From positions 23,217-87,216 of the forward strand of contig NZ_JAQUWN010000006.1 of NCBI RefSeq assembly GCF_028692895.1: a stretch of 64,000 nt of DNA, read 5' to 3'. The stretch is from Pseudodesulfovibrio sp. GTDB taxonomy: Bacteria > Desulfobacterota > Desulfovibrionia > Desulfovibrionales > Desulfovibrionaceae. Positions within the stretch are counted from its first letter, which is position 1. Every line of letters begins with the position of its first letter. Under the pieces are notes generated by a model that did not search any database, was not told the origin of the DNA, and saw nothing but the letters and a program-made list of their open reading frames with translations. This document shows positions 33,653 to 42,809 of this stretch, one piece after another. The position numbers and the translations under genes are program-made.

Positions 33653-34894
33653 ATGCCGATTTTCAAGAGCGCGCTTTTCGTCGACTTCGACAACATCTAC
33701 CTCAGCCTGAAAGGCCAGGACCAGCGGTTGGCCGACAGCTTCGCCGAGCATCCGGACCGCTGGCTCCAGTGGCTCGAAAACAACGTGCTCGTACGTGACA
33801 GGGGCATGGAAAGGCGGGAGGTGCTGGTCAGGAAATGCTATCTCAACCCCTCCTCGTTCAGCCGGTTCCGGCCTTATTTCATCAAGGCGGCGTTCAGCGT
33901 GGTCGACTGCCCGACCCTGACCTCCCAGGGCAAGAACAGCTCGGACATCCACATGGTTCTCGACATCCTGGAGACCCTGGACAAGGAGAACCCGACCTAC
34001 GACGAGTTCATCATCTTTTCGGGCGACAGCGACTTCCGGCCGGTGCTCATCAAGCTGCGGGAGAACGCCCGGCTTACCACCGTGCTGACCGTGGGCGGGG
34101 CGAACCTGGCCTACAAGGCGGCGGCCACCGTGCTCCTGGGCGAGGAGCGGTTCATCGACGAGGCCCTCGGGGCCGACGTCAACGCGGACCTGGAGCTGGA
34201 CCTGGGCGCGGCCGAGGACGAGGCCGAGGCGGCGGACGAGGACATCCGGAAGGACATCGCGGAGCTCGTGCTGCGGATGGTCCGCTCCGCTTCGACGCCG
34301 ACGGTCATCGCCACCATCGGCGACGCCATCCGCAAGCGGTATCCGGACAGGCGCTCCGACGACTGGTTCGGGGCGGGGCGGCTGAAGGATTTTCTGTCCT
34401 CCCTCGACCTCGACGGGCTGGAGATGTCGTTCGCCATCCCCGGCTACGTCTACGATCCGGAAAAGCACGCGCTGCCCGAAGCCGAGGCCGCGAGCAACCC
34501 CTTCCTCGAAGCGCATCCCGACATTTTCGATCTGGCCAAGCAGGTCCACCAGTTGACGGACACGCCGCTGCTCTCGCCCGAGACCTACGCCGTGCTCTTC
34601 CGGGAGCTGGCCTCGTCCATCAACGAGAACGGCCACGGCTTCACGGAGACGTCCCGCAGAGTCAGGGACCGGTGCGTGGCCAGCGGGGCGGCCATCTCGC
34701 GCCAGCAGGCCAACTTCGTCATCTACGGGCTGTACCGGTGCAAATACCGTTTCGACAAGGAGGCGCATTCGGCCAAGGAGCTGGCGGAGGCCTTTGCCCA
34801 GAACGTCTACAACATGTGCCTGTCGGCCCAGATGGAGATGAACGAGGCCCGGCGCAAGCTTTTCTTCGCCTGGCTGTTGCCCAAGGCGGCCTGA
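33653..34894 (+). CDS. NYN-domain RNase-like protein with LOTUS/OST-HTH domain
   Basis: A 413-residue protein. Residues 1-165 are a NYN (PIN-like) nuclease fold: LFVDFDNIY (D11, D13), SSDIHMVLD and IFSGDSDFRPV (D125, D127) give the acidic metal site. Residues about 205-280 resemble the OST-HTH/LOTUS RNA-binding domain, with LVLRMVRSASTPTVIATIG and FGAGRLKDFLSSLDLDGL. The last 130 residues are helical and unknown. The family is little studied in bacteria; an RNA-processing role is inferred from the two domains. The start was chosen for GGGAG nine bases before the ATG. It stands alone between the mscS group and metX. Confidence 0.85.
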   Translation: MPIFKSALFVDFDNIYLSLKGQDQRLADSFAEHPDRWLQWLENNVLVRDRGMERREVLVRKCYLNPSSFSRFRPYFIKAAFSVVDCPTLTSQGKNSSDIHMVLDILETLDKENPTYDEFIIFSGDSDFRPVLIKLRENARLTTVLTVGGANLAYKAAATVLLGEERFIDEALGADVNADLELDLGAAEDEAEAADEDIRKDIAELVLRMVRSASTPTVIATIGDAIRKRYPDRRSDDWFGAGRLKDFLSSLDLDGLEMSFAIPGYVYDPEKHALPEAEAASNPFLEAHPDIFDLAKQVHQLTDTPLLSPETYAVLFRELASSINENGHGFTETSRRVRDRCVASGAAISRQQANFVIYGLYRCKYRFDKEAHSAKELAEAFAQNVYNMCLSAQMEMNEARRKLFFAWLLPKAA

Positions 34895-34968
34895 TCCGCC
34901 CGGGGGGGTGATCCCGGCCTTTGCCCCGGCCATTGACCCCGGACCCGGCCTGCCTTACCTTCCCCGGA

Positions 34969-36147
34969 ATGGAAGCGAATCTTGATCTCGGCCCCTCGGT
35001 TGGGCAGGTTGAAAAACGGTACTTCACCTTCGGCGACGAGGGCGGGGGACTCAAGCTGGACTGCGGGCGCGAGCTGGCCCCGGTGACCCTGGCCTACGAG
35101 ACCTGCGGCGAGCTCAGCGCCGACCGGTCCAACGCCATCCTTGTCTGCCACGCCCTGACAGGGGACTCCCACGCTGCGGGATACTACCACCCCGACGACC
35201 CCAAGCCGGGCTGGTGGGACCGCATGGTCGGGCCGGGCAAGCCCGTCGACACCAACAAATATTTCGTCATCTGCTCCAACGTCATCGGCGGGTGCATGGG
35301 CTCCACCGGGCCCATGTCCGAAAACCCGGCCACGGGCAAGCCCTATGGCGCGGCCTTTCCGGTGGTGACCATCGGCGACATGGTCCGCTGCCAGCGGCGG
35401 CTGGTGGACCACTTGGGCATCGACACGCTCCTGGCCGTGGTGGGCGGGTCCGTGGGCGGTATGCAGGTCCTGGAGTGGGCCGTGCGCTATCCCGGCCGGG
35501 TCCGGGCCGCCATCCCCCTGGCCACCACCACCAAGCACTCGGCCCAGGCCATCGCCTTCAACGAGGTGGCCCGCCAGGCCATCATGGCCGACCCCAAGTG
35601 GAACCACGGCGACTACTACGACGCCGGGCGGCCCGAGCACGGCCTGGCCGTGGCCCGCATGGTCGGCCATATCACCTATCTTTCCGACGAGTCCATGCGC
35701 CAGAAGTTCGACCGCCGCCTCCAGGACCGGTGCGAGCTCTCCTTCGACTTCGAGGCGGACTTCCAGGTGGAGTCCTACCTGCGCTACCAGGGCAACAAGT
35801 TCGTGGACCGGTTCGACGCCAACTCCTTCCTCTACCTGACCAAGGCGGCGGACTACTTCAACCTGGAGAACCGGCACGGCGACGGCTCGCTGGTGGCCGC
35901 CTTCTCCCGATCGAAGAGCCGCTACCTGGTGGTATCCTTCACCTCGGACTGGCTTTATCCCACCTACCAGTCGCGGACCATGGTCAAGGCCATGAAGAAG
36001 AACGGGCTCGACGTCAGCTTCTGCGAGATCGAAGCCCCGTGGGGGCACGACGCCTTCCTCCTGCCCAACGAGCGGCTGGAGGCCCTGCTCCGGGGATTCC
36101 TGGACCGCGCCCACGCAGACCTCACGGGAGGTGGCCATGCGTTTTGA
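34969..36147 (+). CDS. metX: Homoserine O-acetyltransferase
   Basis: A 392-residue cytoplasmic alpha/beta-hydrolase enzyme that acetylates homoserine in methionine synthesis. The catalytic triad is S161 (GGSVGGMQ), the Asp in SFTSDWLYP and the His in [19 protein letters not shown] is the MetX-specific signature. The length is usual. The ATG at 34969 gives a normal start; the 5' side has no good Shine-Dalgarno sequence, so the exact start is less certain. The gene overlaps metW by eleven bases, as in many proteobacteria where the two form an operon. Some MetX use succinyl-CoA; the acyl donor cannot be read here. Confidence 0.95.
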   Translation: MEANLDLGPSVGQVEKRYFTFGDEGGGLKLDCGRELAPVTLAYETCGELSADRSNAILVCHALTGDSHAAGYYHPDDPKPGWWDRMVGPGKPVDTNKYFVICSNVIGGCMGSTGPMSENPATGKPYGAAFPVVTIGDMVRCQRRLVDHLGIDTLLAVVGGSVGGMQVLEWAVRYPGRVRAAIPLATTTKHSAQAIAFNEVARQAIMADPKWNHGDYYDAGRPEHGLAVARMVGHITYLSDESMRQKFDRRLQDRCELSFDFEADFQVESYLRYQGNKFVDRFDANSFLYLTKAADYFNLENRHGDGSLVAAFSRSKSRYLVVSFTSDWLYPTYQSRTMVKAMKKNGLDVSFCEIEAPWGHDAFLLPNERLEALLRGFLDRAHADLTGGGHAF

Positions 36148-36766
36148 TCTCCAGGTCATCGCCTCCTGGATCGAGCCGGGCTCCAAGGTCCTCGACCTCG
36201 GCTGCCGCACCGGCTCGCTGCTTACGCACCTGACGCGCGAGAAGGGCATCAAGGGCACGGGCGTGGAGATCGACGAGCGGGCCGCGGGCGAGGCCATCGC
36301 CAAGGGGCTGACCGTCATCCACGGCGACATCTACGAGGAGATCGAGGACTACCCGGACGACGCCTTCGACTACGTCATCCTCTCGCGCACCCTGCAACAG
36401 GTGGCGGACCCCACCCGGCTGATCCGCGAGATGCTGCGCGTGGGACGGCTCGGCGTGGTCTCGTTTCCCAACTTCACCCACATCCGCAACCGCTTCCAGA
36501 TGTTCTTCCAGGGCCGCGCGCCCATCTCGCGGGAGTTGCCCTACGAGTGGCACAACTCCCCGAACATCCACGTGGTGCCCATCGTGGACTTCCGCCGCTT
36601 CTGCCGGGACCTCTCCGTACCCATCGTGCGCGAGGTGGCCATCTCCACCCACCACCACGACGACAAGGGGCGGATCATCACCTTCCTGCCCAACCTGCTG
36701 GCCACCTTCGGCATTTTCCTGCTGGGCCGACCACAGTCCCAGGCGCGTCGTCCGGTCTTCGCCTGA
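36137..36766 (+). CDS. metW: Methionine biosynthesis protein MetW
   Basis: A 209-residue SAM-binding-like methyltransferase fold: [16 protein letters not shown] (motif I), [10 protein letters not shown] and [25 protein letters not shown] and [17 protein letters not shown] are MetW hallmarks. MetW partners MetX and is needed for its activity in several bacteria. Its ribosome site GGGAGGTGGCC lies inside the end of metX, and the genes overlap by eleven bases. The length is normal. A 91-base gap separates it from the PAS kinase. Confidence 0.95.
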   Translation: MRFDLQVIASWIEPGSKVLDLGCRTGSLLTHLTREKGIKGTGVEIDERAAGEAIAKGLTVIHGDIYEEIEDYPDDAFDYVILSRTLQQVADPTRLIREMLRVGRLGVVSFPNFTHIRNRFQMFFQGRAPISRELPYEWHNSPNIHVVPIVDFRRFCRDLSVPIVREVAISTHHHDDKGRIITFLPNLLATFGIFLLGRPQSQARRPVFA

Positions 36767-36857
36767 ATTTTGGGGGAGTGACACATTTATAAGGGATTCT
36801 TCTTGTCATCTGGGATAGAACGCTATTGAATCCTCACGTCACCCCAATACGCATGCC

Positions 36858-39800
36858 ATGACCAGCGACGCCAGCAAGACCAAAGCCCAGCTCATCGAGG
36901 AGCTCAATCTGCTGCGCGCGCGGTCGGCGGCGAACCCGGTCCGCGAGCTGCTGGACCACTCGCCGCTGCCCTACATGTCCGTGGACGGAGAGGCCCGGCT
37001 CCTGGCGGTCAACCGGGCCTGGCTGGACATGCTGGGCTACGGGAGCGAGGACGAGGTCGTGGGCCGGGGTATCGGCGAGTTCCTGGACGAGGCATCGAGG
37101 CGGCGGCACAATGACGTCTTCCCCGGCTTCCTGGAACAGGGGGCCGCGAGCGGCCTGGAGTACACCTTGCTGCGCCGGGACGGTTCGCCGGTCCTCGTCA
37201 GCCTGGACAGCCAAATGGAGCGGACGGGAAAGGGGGCGCGCGCCCACGCCATCCTGCACGACATCACGGCCCGGCGCCGGAGCGAGCGCCGCCTGTCGAT
37301 CAGCGAGCAGCGGTTCCGGGGGCTGTTCGACGCCACGGCCGACGGCATCCTCTTCACGAATCTCCAGGGCGTGATCGTCGAGGTCAACCCGGCCCTGGCC
37401 ACCCTGCTGGGCCGGACCCGCGAGGAACTGCTCGGCGTGAGCGCCCACTCCCTGTCGCCCGACGAATTCGGTCCGCACATCGGGTCCGTCTTCTGTGACC
37501 CTGCGGTGGGCCAGGGCCGCTGCGGCGAGTATGAGAAGGCCTACTACCATGCCGACGGCAGCCTGGTGCCGGTCCTGGTTCACAACGGGGTCATCCGGGA
37601 CGAGAAGGGCGCCCCCCAGGCCGCCTGGGCTCTCGTCAAGGACCTTTCCGGCCAGCGGGAGGCCGTCCGCTCCCAGCGCCTCTACCGGATGCTGGCCGAA
37701 AATTCCGGGGACGTTCTCTGGACCCTGGATAACGAGCTGCGGATCACCTACATCAGCCCGTCCATCAGCTCGCTGCGGGGGTACCTGCCAGAGGAGATGA
37801 TCGGCCGGAGCGTTCTGGACGGGGTGACGCCCGCCTCGCGGGTGTGCATCGAGAAGGCCTACTGGAGGCTCATCGCCGACGAGGCCGAGTCGGCGGACTC
37901 CGAACCCCGTCTGAACGAGGCCGAGCTGGTGCGCAAGGACGGCTCCACCGTCTGGGCGGAGGTGGTGGTCCGGACCATGCGCAACGAAAAGGGCGAGCGC
38001 ATCGGTTTCATGGGCGCCACCCGGGACATTTCCGAGCGCAAGCGGATGGAGCTGCGGGTGCGCGACAGCGAGCGTTCCCTGCGCGCCCTGTTCGAGGCCA
38101 CGGCCGACGCCATGGCGCTGCTCTCGCGGGAGGGAACCATCCTCACGCTGAACCGGAACATGGCCGAGCTGCTGCGGCTCGATCCGGCGAAGGCCGTGGG
38201 CAGGCCCGTGCTGGATTCGCTCTCCGGGCGGCTCAGGGAAGAATTGCGCCAGGCCTTCGGCCACGTCGTTTCGAGCGGGGGGGCGTCCAGCCTGCAGGCG
38301 TCGTTCCGGGGCCGCGAGCTGGACGCGGCCATGTATCCCGTGACGGACGAGGCCGGGCGGATCTCCAAGGTGGCCGCGTACGTCCGCGACGTTACCGCCC
38401 GCATCCAGGCCGAGCAGGCCCTGGAGCAGCGCGCGGTCCAGTACCGGCGCATCGTGGAGACGGTCAACGAGGGCATCATGGGCCTGGACGCGGGCGGCCG
38501 GGTGACCTACGCAAACCGCAAGACCGGCGAGTTTCTGGGGCGCGGCGTGGGGCGGATGCTGGGCCAGCCCGTGGCCGGCTTCCTGGCGCCCGAGGTGCGG
38601 GAGGCCATGGAGGGACGCTTTCTGAGCCCCGGCGAGGCCGGTCCCGGCCGGTTCGAGTGCCGGTTTCTGCGCGAGGACGGCGAGGAGGTGTGGGGACTGG
38701 TCTCGGCCGCGCCGCTGCGCGAGGAAAGCGGCGAGTTCATCGGCGTCTTCGCCATGATCGCCGACATCACGGAGTCCAAGCGGGCCGAGGCGCTGCTGCG
38801 CGAGAGCGAGGCCCGATACCGCAACATTTTCGAGCACTCCGTGGCCGGGTTGTTCCAGTCCCTGCCCGAGGGCCGCTTCCTGAACGTCAACCCCTCCCTG
38901 GCCCGCATCCTGGGCTACGACACGCCCGAGCATGTCATGGAGAGCGTGACGGACATCTGGACACAGCTCTATGCCGATGTCGGCGACCGGACCCGGATGC
39001 TGGCGGAACTGCGCCGCGAGGTGGACATCCGCGACCACGAGGTGCGGATGCTGCGGCGGGACGGAGAGGTCCTGTGGGTCGCGGTGAACGTGCGGGCCGT
39101 GCACGACGCCGAAGGGCGTCCGGAGATGTACGAGGGCAGCATCGTGGACATCACCGAGCGCAAGCGGGCCGAGGAGGCCCTGCGCCTGACGCAGTACTCG
39201 GTGGACGTGGCCCCCATCGACATCTTCTGGGTCGACGAGCGCGGTCGGCTGGTCTACGTCAACGAGGCGGCTGTGAAGAGCCTCGGCTACTCCCGCGAGG
39301 AAATGCTCACGATGAGCATAAGCGACGTCAACAGCGAGATCGGCAAGGGGGAGTGGGCGTCCTACTGGGCCGACCGCCGGTCCCAGGGCATCCTCCGGTT
39401 CGAGGCGGTGCACCGCCGCCGGGACGGCTCACCCATGCCCGTTGGCGTCACCAGCCACCACCGGCGGTATGGCGGGCGGGAGCTCCTCTTCGCCTACGCG
39501 TACGACCTGACCGAACGCAACCGGGTGGAGGAGGAGCTCCGGCGCAGCCAGGAGCTGCTCAACGAGGTGCAGCGCATCAGCCGGACAGGCGGCTGGGAAT
39601 ACGACCTGGAGGCCAACGAACTGCACTGGACGGAAGGGCAGTACCGGCTGCACGGGGTGCGGCCCGATTCCCGTCCGTTCTCCTTTGACGCGTGCCTGGA
39701 CCGTTACGTCCTACCGGAAGACCGGGCCAAGCTCGCCTCGGTGTTCACCAGGGTCATTCGCGACAAGCGGCCGCTGGAAGTGGAGTACCGGCCCGCCCTG

Positions 39801-41450
39801 CCGGGGAACGAGGAGACCATCCTGGTGGGCAAGGCGATTCCCGAGCTGAACGCTGCGGGCGTGGTCCGCCGCGTCTACGGCTCCACCCGGGACGTGACCC
39901 TGGAGCGGCGCGCCGCAGAAAACCTGCGGAAATCCCACGAGCGGCTGCTGACCATCCTTGACGCCATCGACGCCGACATCTTCGTTTCGACCCTGGATGG
40001 CGAGGTTGTGCTCTTCATGAACGCCCACATGCGCGAGGCGTTCAACGCCGCGCCCGAGGATGCGCAGTGCCTCGACCTGTTCCGGGACGATCCCGACCAG
40101 CGCGGGCCCGAAGCCTCGAACCGGCTGCTGAACGAGGCGGGCGAGCCGGTGGACACCCTGGTCCGCGAGCGCTACAACCCCCGGACCCGGCAATGGTCCC
40201 TGGACCATGACCGGGCCATCCGCTGGCTGGGGGGCGAGATGGTCCACATGCATATGAGCGCGGACATCACCGAGCTCAAGAACATGGCCGAGGACCTGCG
40301 CGTGGCCATGTCCGAGGCCAAGGCCGCCAGCCTGGCCAAGAACGAATTCCTGGCCAACATGAGCCACGAGATCCGGACCCCGCTCAACGGGCTGCTCGGT
40401 ATGCTTCAGATCCTCCAGCTCTCCGACCTGGACGAGGAGCAGCGCGACTACCTGGACACCGCCGTGAACTCGGGCCGCAACCTGCTCCAGATCCTCAACG
40501 ACATTCTGGACCTGTCCAAGGTGGAGTCGGGCAAGCTGGAGCTGGAGGGGCAACCCTTTGAGCTCGGCGAGTTGCTGGAGTCCGTGGTTTCGGTCTTCCG
40601 CTTTCAGGCGGAGGCGCGGGGGCTCTCCATCGACTGGCGCATCGACGAGTCCCTGCCCCGCCACTTCATCGCGGACAAGGGGCGGCTCCGGCAGATTCTC
40701 TTCAACCTGGTGGGCAACGCCTCGAAGTTCACCGAGACCGGCTGGATAGAGGTGGCGGCCTACCCCCTGGCCATTCCCATGCCCGACGGCCGCGTCCGCA
40801 TCTTCTTCGCCGTGTCCGACTCCGGCATCGGCATTCCCGACGGCAAGCTGGACACCGTGTTCGATCCCTTCACCCAGGTGGACGGCTCCTCCACCCGAAA
40901 GTACCAGGGCACCGGCCTGGGACTGGGCATCGTGCGCCGCCTGGTCACGCTCATGGGCGGCAACGTCTCCATGGAGAGCGATCTCGGCACGGGCACCACC
41001 GTGGCCTTCACCGTGGGGGCCGACTGCGCCGAGCACTCGGCGGGCGGCCCGGCGGTCCCCGCTGCGGAAGGGGCGGGAGGCCTCTCCATCCTCGTGGCCG
41101 AGGACGAGCGCATCAACCGGGCCGTGGTCGAGCATCTGCTTGGTCGCCTCGGGCACCGCGTGGTCTGTGTGGAAAACGGGGAAAAGGCCTTGGATGCGCT
41201 CCGGGCCGGACAGTTCGACTGCGTGCTCATGGACATTCAGATGCCGGGCCTGGACGGCATGGCCATCACCAGGGCCATCCGCGAGGACCTGGGGCTGTCC
41301 CTGCCTGTGGTGGCCCTCACGGCCCACGCCATGAAGGGCGACCGCGACCGGTTCCTGGCCGCAGGCATGAACGGCTACGTGGCCAAGCCCTTCGACCTGT
41401 CCGTGCTGGAGGCCGAGCTGCACCGGGTCGTGGCCGAATGGGCCGGATAA
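36858..41450 (+). CDS. Multi-PAS hybrid sensor histidine kinase
   Basis: A 1530-residue soluble hybrid kinase. I count about nine PAS-like domains in tandem (roughly residues 35-135, 150-270, 275-395, 405-515, 525-640, 650-775, 780-895, 905-1020, 1030-1140), each ending near a DIT-x-(R/E) junction. Then come HisKA with His1170 (MSHEIRTPLNG), HATPase with N (FNLVGNASKF) and G (GTGLGLG) boxes, and a C-terminal receiver with Asp1459 (VLMDIQMPGLDG) and KPF. No membrane segment is seen, so signals are cytoplasmic. None of the PAS domains shows an obvious heme or flavin motif by eye. No partner regulator is adjacent. Confidence 0.92.
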   Translation: MTSDASKTKAQLIEELNLLRARSAANPVRELLDHSPLPYMSVDGEARLLAVNRAWLDMLGYGSEDEVVGRGIGEFLDEASRRRHNDVFPGFLEQGAASGLEYTLLRRDGSPVLVSLDSQMERTGKGARAHAILHDITARRRSERRLSISEQRFRGLFDATADGILFTNLQGVIVEVNPALATLLGRTREELLGVSAHSLSPDEFGPHIGSVFCDPAVGQGRCGEYEKAYYHADGSLVPVLVHNGVIRDEKGAPQAAWALVKDLSGQREAVRSQRLYRMLAENSGDVLWTLDNELRITYISPSISSLRGYLPEEMIGRSVLDGVTPASRVCIEKAYWRLIADEAESADSEPRLNEAELVRKDGSTVWAEVVVRTMRNEKGERIGFMGATRDISERKRMELRVRDSERSLRALFEATADAMALLSREGTILTLNRNMAELLRLDPAKAVGRPVLDSLSGRLREELRQAFGHVVSSGGASSLQASFRGRELDAAMYPVTDEAGRISKVAAYVRDVTARIQAEQALEQRAVQYRRIVETVNEGIMGLDAGGRVTYANRKTGEFLGRGVGRMLGQPVAGFLAPEVREAMEGRFLSPGEAGPGRFECRFLREDGEEVWGLVSAAPLREESGEFIGVFAMIADITESKRAEALLRESEARYRNIFEHSVAGLFQSLPEGRFLNVNPSLARILGYDTPEHVMESVTDIWTQLYADVGDRTRMLAELRREVDIRDHEVRMLRRDGEVLWVAVNVRAVHDAEGRPEMYEGSIVDITERKRAEEALRLTQYSVDVAPIDIFWVDERGRLVYVNEAAVKSLGYSREEMLTMSISDVNSEIGKGEWASYWADRRSQGILRFEAVHRRRDGSPMPVGVTSHHRRYGGRELLFAYAYDLTERNRVEEELRRSQELLNEVQRISRTGGWEYDLEANELHWTEGQYRLHGVRPDSRPFSFDACLDRYVLPEDRAKLASVFTRVIRDKRPLEVEYRPALPGNEETILVGKAIPELNAAGVVRRVYGSTRDVTLERRAAENLRKSHERLLTILDAIDADIFVSTLDGEVVLFMNAHMREAFNAAPEDAQCLDLFRDDPDQRGPEASNRLLNEAGEPVDTLVRERYNPRTRQWSLDHDRAIRWLGGEMVHMHMSADITELKNMAEDLRVAMSEAKAASLAKNEFLANMSHEIRTPLNGLLGMLQILQLSDLDEEQRDYLDTAVNSGRNLLQILNDILDLSKVESGKLELEGQPFELGELLESVVSVFRFQAEARGLSIDWRIDESLPRHFIADKGRLRQILFNLVGNASKFTETGWIEVAAYPLAIPMPDGRVRIFFAVSDSGIGIPDGKLDTVFDPFTQVDGSSTRKYQGTGLGLGIVRRLVTLMGGNVSMESDLGTGTTVAFTVGADCAEHSAGGPAVPAAEGAGGLSILVAEDERINRAVVEHLLGRLGHRVVCVENGEKALDALRAGQFDCVLMDIQMPGLDGMAITRAIREDLGLSLPVVALTAHAMKGDRDRFLAAGMNGYVAKPFDLSVLEAELHRVVAEWAG

Positions 41451-41459
41451 TTCCCAGGA

Positions 41460-42509
41460 TCAGACGATGCGCAGCAGGGGCGCTTCTCCGTTTCGGGGCA
41501 GGACCGTACCGATGGGCGCGGCCAGGTCGCCCGCCGCGCGCAGCAGGGCCGCCGCCTCGTCCACCCGCTCCGGCGGAACGGCCAGGACCAGCCCGCCCGA
41601 AGTCTGGGCGTCGAACATCATGTCCACCCACACCGGGTCGAGCCCTTCGGCGACGAACACCTTGGGCAGGTAATGGTTGCGGTTGCAGATGGAGCCCGCG
41701 GGCATCAGCCCCATGCGCGCCAGGTCCAGGGCCTGGCCGATGAGCGGCACGGCCTCCATGCGCAGCTCCACGGTCACGCCGCTGGCCTGGGCCACCTCGA
41801 TGAGATGGCCGCCCAGGCCGAAGCCGGTCACGTCCGTGGCCCCCTTGAGGCCCAGGCGGTCGATGACCTCGCCGCCCGCCTTGTTCAGCCGGCCGCAGAC
41901 CTCGAAGAGCACGTCCTCCATGGCCTCGCAGCCCGGCATCTCGCCCTTGACCGCCGTGGAGAGCACGCCCGTGCCGATGGGCTTGGTAAGGAGCAGTTCG
42001 TCGCCGGGCCGGAACCCCCGGTTGGAGGCGAAGCGGCCCGGGTCCACCAGCCCGGAAACGGCCAGCCCGAACTTGATCTCGTCGTCCTCCACGCTGTGCC
42101 CGCCCGCGGGCACGGCCCCGGCCTCCAGCACGGTGTCCAGCCCGCCGCGCAGGACCTCGGTCAGCACCGAGCCGGGCAGTTTCTTCATGGGAAAGCAGAC
42201 GATGTTCATGGCCGACCAGGGCGTGCCGCCCATGGCGTAGACGTCGGACAGGGCGTTGGCCGCCGCGATGCGGCCGAAGCGGTAGGGGTCGTTCACCGTG
42301 GGGGTGAAGAAATCGACGGTCTGGAGCAGCGCCTTGCCCTGCGGAAAGGACAAGATGACGGAGTCCTCGTTGTCGCCCGGCTTCCCGGCCAACACGCGGT
42401 CGTCCTCCACGGGCCGCAGCCCGGACAGTGCCTGCTCCAGGTCCCCCGGAGCGATCTTGGCGGCTCAGCCGGCCGCCTTGACCATGCTCACCAGCTTCAG
42501 CTTGGTCAT
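41460..42509 (-). CDS. selD: Selenide, water dikinase (selenoprotein SelD)
   Basis: A 349-residue enzyme that makes selenophosphate from selenide and ATP, the selenium donor for selenocysteine and modified tRNA. The catalytic position is selenocysteine: codon 15 is TGA (42467-42465) in the context VKAAG-U-AAKIAPGDLEQ, equivalent to GC or GU in SelD. Downstream, the AIR-synthase fold is intact, with GDNEDSVILS, DFFTPTVNDP and ATDVTGFGLGGH. If the TGA were a stop, the gene would appear to begin at an internal methionine and lose its N-terminus. The start ATG at 42509 follows AAAGGAG by six bases; an in-frame ATG at 42515 is too near that site. SelA, SelB and SelC are not in the window. Confidence 0.93.
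42434..42467 (-). promoter_or_regulatory. SECIS-like hairpin after the selD TGA
   Basis: After the TGA codon come 12 bases, then stem GCTCC (42452-42448), a nine-base loop GGGGGACCT and GGAGC (42438-42434). A G-rich apical loop on a short stem in this position is the form of bacterial SECIS elements read by SelB. The fold is by eye only. Confidence 0.7.
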
Positions 42510-42693
42510 GCGCATCTCCTTTGCCCCCGTTCTAGCAGAGAGACGGTCGATTGCAAAGGCGGGCCTGCGTCTATTCGGGAGGGGGCAGGAAGGAGCCTCC
42601 GGTCGCGCGGTAGCCAAACAAAAGGGCGGCTGCATTTGTTGGCGAAGTTCAATCGGCCAGACCGCCGGGGAACTGCCGGATGTTGGGCGCAAG

Positions 42694-42744
42694 AAAAATC
42701 CAGAGCCTCGCTTGGTTAAAACCACGCGAGGCTCTGGATTTTTT
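42694..42744. terminator. Bidirectional terminator between selD and the acyl-CoA ligase
   Basis: A perfect 18-bp stem AAAAATCCAGAGCCTCGC (42694-42711) with its complement (42726-42743) followed by further T, and A-rich and T-rich edges on both strands. The loop TTGGTTAAAACCAC has its own small pairing. It would stop leftward transcription of the ligase gene before it enters selD. Confidence 0.85.
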
Positions 42745-42781
42745 GCGGCAACGACGCGGATGGCCGTTTCTCGGCGACCTG

Positions 42782-42803
42782 GGGCGGCCCTTGCGGGCCG
42801 CCC
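42782..42803 (-). terminator. Second hairpin after the acyl-CoA ligase gene
   Basis: A 9-bp stem GGGCGGCCC with loop TTGC or GCAA, seven bases past the ligase stop. No U-run follows on the coding strand, so it is probably a stabilising hairpin in tandem with the terminator at 42694. Confidence 0.5.
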
Positions 42804-42809
42804 TTTGTC

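Noticed and set aside
41460..42410. A 316-residue SelD starting at an internal methionine
   Set aside because: This start would lose the catalytic N-terminus; a TGA-containing upstream extension with a ribosome site matches the family.
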